A stretch of 64,000 bases of DNA from Prunella strophiata. Taxonomy: Eukaryota; Chordata; Aves; Passeriformes; Prunellidae. Each line of letters begins with the position of its first letter. Positions within the stretch are counted from its first letter, which is position 1. Of this stretch, positions 61,663 to 64,000 are shown one piece after another. The stretch is taken from the NCBI GenBank assembly GCA_036583965.1, contig JAZBQD010000014.1, forward strand, positions 51,155,626 through 51,219,625, written 5' to 3'. The notes beneath the pieces were generated by a model that saw nothing but the letters and a program-made list of their open reading frames with translations, did no database searches and was not told where the DNA came from. A program made the translations under genes and the position numbers.

Positions 61663-63899
61663 GGCTCGGAGCGGCTCCGGCCCCGCTCAGCCCGGTGCGG
61701 CTCGCCGGGCTCGGAGCGGCTCCGGCCCCGCTCAGCCCGGTGCGGCTCGCCGGGCTCGGAGCGGCTCCGGCCCCGCTCAGCCCGGTGCGGCTCGCCGGGC
61801 TCGGAGCGGCTCCGGCCCCGCTCAGCCCGGTGCGGCTCGCCGGGCTCGGAGCGGCTCCGGCCCCGCTCAGCCCGGTGCGGCTCGCCGGGCTCGGAGCGGC
61901 TCCGGCCCCGCTCAGCCCGGTGCGGCTCGCCGGGCTCGGAGCGGCTCCGGCCCCGCTCAGCCCGGTGCGGCTCGCCGGGCTCGGAGCGGCTCCGGCCCCG
62001 CTCAGCCCGGTGCGGCTCGCCGGGCTCGGAGCGGCTCCGGCCCCGCTCAGCCCGGTGCGGCTCGCCGGGCTCGGAGCGGCTCCGGCCCCGCTCAGCCCGG
62101 TGCGGCTCGCCGGGCTCGGAGCGGCTCCGGCCCCGCTCAGCCCGGTGCGGCTCGCCGGGCTCGGAGCGGCTCCGGCCCCGCTCAGCCCGGTGCGGCTCGC
62201 CGGGCTCGGAGCGGCTCCGGCCCCGCTCAGCCCGGTGCGGCTCGCCGGGCTCGGAGCGGCTCCGGCCCCGCTCAGCCCGGTGCGGCTCGCCGGGCTCGGA
62301 GCGGCTCCGGCCCCGCTCAGCCCGGTGCGGCTCGCCGGGCTCGGAGCGGCTCCGGCCCCGCTCAGCCCGGTGCGGCTCGCCGGGCTCGGAGCGGCTCCGG
62401 CCCCGCTCAGCCCGGTGCGGCTCGCCGGGCTCGGAGCGGCTCCGGCCCCGCTCAGCCCGGTGCGGCTCGCCGGGCTCGGAGCGGCTCCGGCCCCGCTCAG
62501 CCCGGTGCGGCTCGCCGGGCTCGGAGCGGCTCCGGCCCCGCTCAGCCCGGTGCGGCTCGCCGGGCTCGGAGCGGCTCCGGCCCCGCTCAGCCCGGTGCGG
62601 CTCGCCGGGCTCGGAGCGGCTCCGGCCCCGCTCAGCCCGGTGCGGCTCGCCGGGCTCGGAGCGGCTCCGGCCCCGCTCAGCCCGGTGCGGCTCGCCGGGC
62701 TCGGAGCGGCTCCGGCCCCGCTCAGCCCGGTGCGGCTCGCCGGGCTCGGAGCGGCTCCGGCCCCGCTCAGCCCGGTGCGGCTCGCCGGGCTCGGAGCGGC
62801 TCCGGCCCCGCTCAGCCCGGTGCGGCTCGCCGGGCTCGGAGCGGCTCCGGCCCCGCTCAGCCCGGTGCGGCTCGCCGGGCTCGGAGCGGCTCCGGCCCCG
62901 CTCAGCCCGGTGCGGCTCGCCGGGCTCGGAGCGGCTCCGGCCCCGCTCAGCCCGGTGCGGCTCGCCGGGCTCGGAGCGGCTCCGGCCCCGCTCAGCCCGG
63001 TGCGGCTCGCCGGGCTCGGAGCGGCTCCGGCCCCGCTCAGCCCGGTGCGGCTCGCCGGGCTCGGAGCGGCTCCGGCCCCGCTCAGCCCGGTGCGGCTCGC
63101 CGGGCTCGGAGCGGCTCCGGCCCCGCTCAGCCCGGTGCGGCTCGCCGGGCTCGGAGCGGCTCCGGCCCCGCTCAGCCCGGTGCGGCTCGCCGGGCTCGGA
63201 GCGGCTCCGGCCCCGCTCAGCCCGGTGCGGCTCGCCGGGCTCGGAGCGGCTCCGGCCCCGCTCAGCCCGGTGCGGCTCGCCGGGCTCGGAGCGGCTCCGG
63301 CCCCGCTCAGCCCGGTGCGGCTCGCCGGGCTCGGAGCGGCTCCGGCCCCGCTCAGCCCGGTGCGGCTCGCCGGGCTCGGAGCGGCTCCGGCCCCGCTCAG
63401 CCCGGTGCGGCTCGCCGGGCTCGGAGCGGCTCCGGCCCCGCTCAGCCCGGTGCGGCTCGCCGGGCTCGGAGCGGCTCCGGCCCCGCTCAGCCCGGTGCGG
63501 CTCGCCGGGCTCGGAGCGGCTCCGGCCCCGCTCAGCCCGGTGCGGCTCGCCGGGCTCGGAGCGGCTCCGGCCCCGCTCAGCCCGGTGCGGCTCGCCGGGC
63601 TCGGAGCGGCTCCGGCCCCGCTCAGCCCGGTGCGGCTCGCCGGGCTCGGAGCGGCTCCGGCCCCGCTCAGCCCGGTGCGGCTCGCCGGGCTCGGAGCGGC
63701 TCCGGCCCCGCTCAGCCCGGTGCGGCTCGCCGGGCTCGGAGCGGCTCCGGCCCCGCTCAGCCCGGTGCGGCTCGCCGGGCTCGGAGCGGCTCCGGCCCCG
63801 CTCAGCCCGGTGCGGCTCGCCGGGCTCGGAGCGGCTCCGGCCCCGCTCAGCCCGGTGCGGCTCGGAGCGGCTCCGGCCCCGCTCAGCCCGGTGCGGGCT
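61663..63899. repeat. 45-bp GC-rich minisatellite (VNTR), about 49 copies
   Basis: The unit contains CCCCGCTCAGCCCGGTGCGG followed by CTCGCCGGGCTCGGAGCGGC and TCCGG; period 45 bp, about 84% G+C, 8 CpG per unit. Forty-eight full units from 61663 to 63822 look identical to each other. A 49th (from 63823) loses its last bases, then a unit lacking 9 bp (CCGGGCTCG) follows, and a degraded piece ends near 63899. Because 45 is a multiple of 3 and the unit has no stop in five of the six frames, giant ORFs (up to 806 codons on +) appear; these are artefacts of the repeat, not genes. It lies directly upstream of GPR37 exon 1, in or next to its promoter. Confidence 0.97.
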
Positions 63900-63973
63900 C
63901 AGAGCGGCTCCGCCGGCCGATCAACGGGGCGCGCAGGAGAGGCGGCCGTGACGAGCGGCGAGGAGGCTTGCAG
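63900..63973 (+). other. GC-rich flank ending in a consensus splice donor
   Basis: Unique CpG-rich sequence after the array. The plus strand reads TTGCAG|GTGAGC with the cut at 63973|63974, a textbook donor. This could be the 3' edge of a first exon of a transcript running away from GPR37 (a bidirectional CpG-island promoter). No coding sequence is recognisable. Confidence 0.3.
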
Positions 63974-64000
63974 GTGAGCCAAGCGCCGCCCGGCGGCGCC

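Noticed and set aside
61663..63899. CRISPR array
   Set aside because: Units are contiguous with no variable spacers, in a vertebrate CpG island. It is a minisatellite.
61663..63899. Canonical G-quadruplex array
   Set aside because: Each unit has only one run of G3 on + and a G3/G4 pair on - separated from the next pair by over 30 bp. No four closely spaced G3 runs occur.
61531..63977. 806- and 760-codon plus-strand ORFs
   Set aside because: They are translations of the 45-bp tandem repeat, which has no stop in any plus frame. Composition is purely repeat-driven and no domain is present.

Overview
The window looks like avian nuclear DNA, most likely from a neoavian or passerine bird. It is AT-rich, contains several CR1 LINE fragments of the chicken-repeat type in both orientations, and carries one recognisable protein gene that is split by an intron. 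I see no operons, tRNA, rRNA or CRISPR structure.

Layout. Positions 1 to about 49,150 are a gene desert. It holds decayed CR1 pieces (13432-13668 +, 14982-15525 -, 30519-30695 -, 36231-36312 +), an ancient MIR-like SINE (26672-26850), two LTR-like segments (10986-11353 and 36986-37275), a 97-bp direct repeat in two copies (17835 and 19596), several homopolymer and G/T- or A/C-rich tracts, an isolated CpG-rich patch (39040-39235) and one small membrane-protein-like ORF (35184-35417, -). From about 49,160 to 61,411, on the minus strand, lies GPR37 (the endothelin-receptor-B-like orphan class A GPCR, also called Pael-R). Coding exon 2 is 49630-50450, a 10.4-kb phase-0 intron is 50451-60895, and coding exon 1 is 60896-61411 or slightly longer. 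From about 60,600 to 64,000 is a CpG island. Within it, 61663-63899 is a 45-bp GC-rich minisatellite with about 49 essentially identical copies, lying directly upstream of GPR37 exon 1.

Main points of interest are four. (1) The homogeneous 45-bp VNTR sits in the likely promoter or 5' region of GPR37. (2) Two single-base insertions break the exon 2 reading frame although the protein around them is strongly conserved; assembly error is the simplest explanation. (3) The GPR37 N-terminus as read lacks a signal peptide and is about 170 residues shorter than the human protein. (4) The desert holds a few unexplained segments: the duplicated 97-mer, the CpG patch behind a good splice acceptor, and the small transmembrane ORF. 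Family recognition is from memory of protein and repeat families; no database search was run.
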